Position numbers and translations under genes: made by a program. A stretch of DNA of 5,104 nucleotides, taken from Candidatus Sumerlaeota bacterium. GTDB lineage: Bacteria; Sumerlaeota; T1SED10-198M. Under the pieces are notes generated by a model. It was not told the DNA's origin and ran no database searches. It saw only the letters and a list, made by a program, of their open reading frames with translations. Position 1 is the stretch's first letter. Each line of letters starts with the position of its first letter. This document shows, one piece after another, positions 5,075 to 5,104 of the stretch. The stretch covers positions 1 through 5,104 of the forward strand of contig PWGE01000219.1 of NCBI GenBank assembly GCA_003554345.1. Reading direction: 5' to 3'.

Positions 5075-5104
5075 GAGTGTATTTCTGCCTACCCGGGAGC
5101 GCCG

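Larger units (their letters stand above)
4689..5104. other. Non-coding, repeat-rich region downstream of the operon
   Basis: No credible gene, tRNA or rRNA is seen on either strand in these 416 bases. No classic stem plus T-run terminator follows the last stop codon. The content is a short palindrome, a 7-nt tandem run, two 9-nt-periodic runs in opposite orientation inside an imperfect inverted repeat, and a stem-loop close to the window end, each listed separately. 4689-4780 is AT-rich except for a GC-rich patch at 4748-4767. What lies beyond 5104 is unknown. Confidence 0.8.

Overview
The window is the 3' part of a tightly packed plus-strand operon followed by about 416 bp of non-coding, repeat-rich DNA. 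The organism is most likely an anaerobic, moderately AT-rich bacterium of the Clostridia (Firmicutes). This is inferred from the ferredoxin-dependent 2-oxoacid oxidoreductase, the minimal two-gene SUF-like Fe-S assembly pair, the DUF2156 protein, and GGAGG-type ribosome binding sites. Some of these families also occur in archaea, so the placement is not certain.

Layout: 1-237 is the C-terminal end of a 2-oxoacid:ferredoxin oxidoreductase alpha subunit, cut by the window edge. 234-1094 is its TPP-binding beta subunit. 1091-1528 is a GNAT acetyltransferase. 1525-2424 is a DUF2156 (phosphatidylglycerol lysyltransferase C-terminal-like) protein. 2437-3168 is a SufC/SmsC ATPase. 3165-4100 is a short SufB/SmsB scaffold. 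4104-4688 is a small cytoplasmic molybdopterin-domain protein of the sulfite oxidase/YedY fold. Four junctions are 4-nt overlaps (ATGA or GTGA) and the other two gaps are 12 and 3 nt, so all seven genes are probably co-transcribed and partly translationally coupled. No convincing internal promoter was seen.

How the genes may fit together: the oxidoreductase carries an Fe-S cluster and reduces ferredoxin, and SmsC/SmsB is predicted to build Fe-S clusters, so a shared Fe-S theme is plausible. The last gene keeps the molybdopterin-domain framework but has Ser58 where the molybdenum-ligating Cys is expected, so its chemistry is an open question. The GNAT and DUF2156 proteins have no known substrate and their role in the operon is unclear.

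The tail, 4689-5104, holds no credible gene. It contains a run of five 7-nt units, a run of three 9-nt units, a second 9-10-nt-periodic run in the opposite orientation, an imperfect inverted repeat of about 176 bp that includes both, and a separate stem-loop near the end. This is the least explained part of the window.
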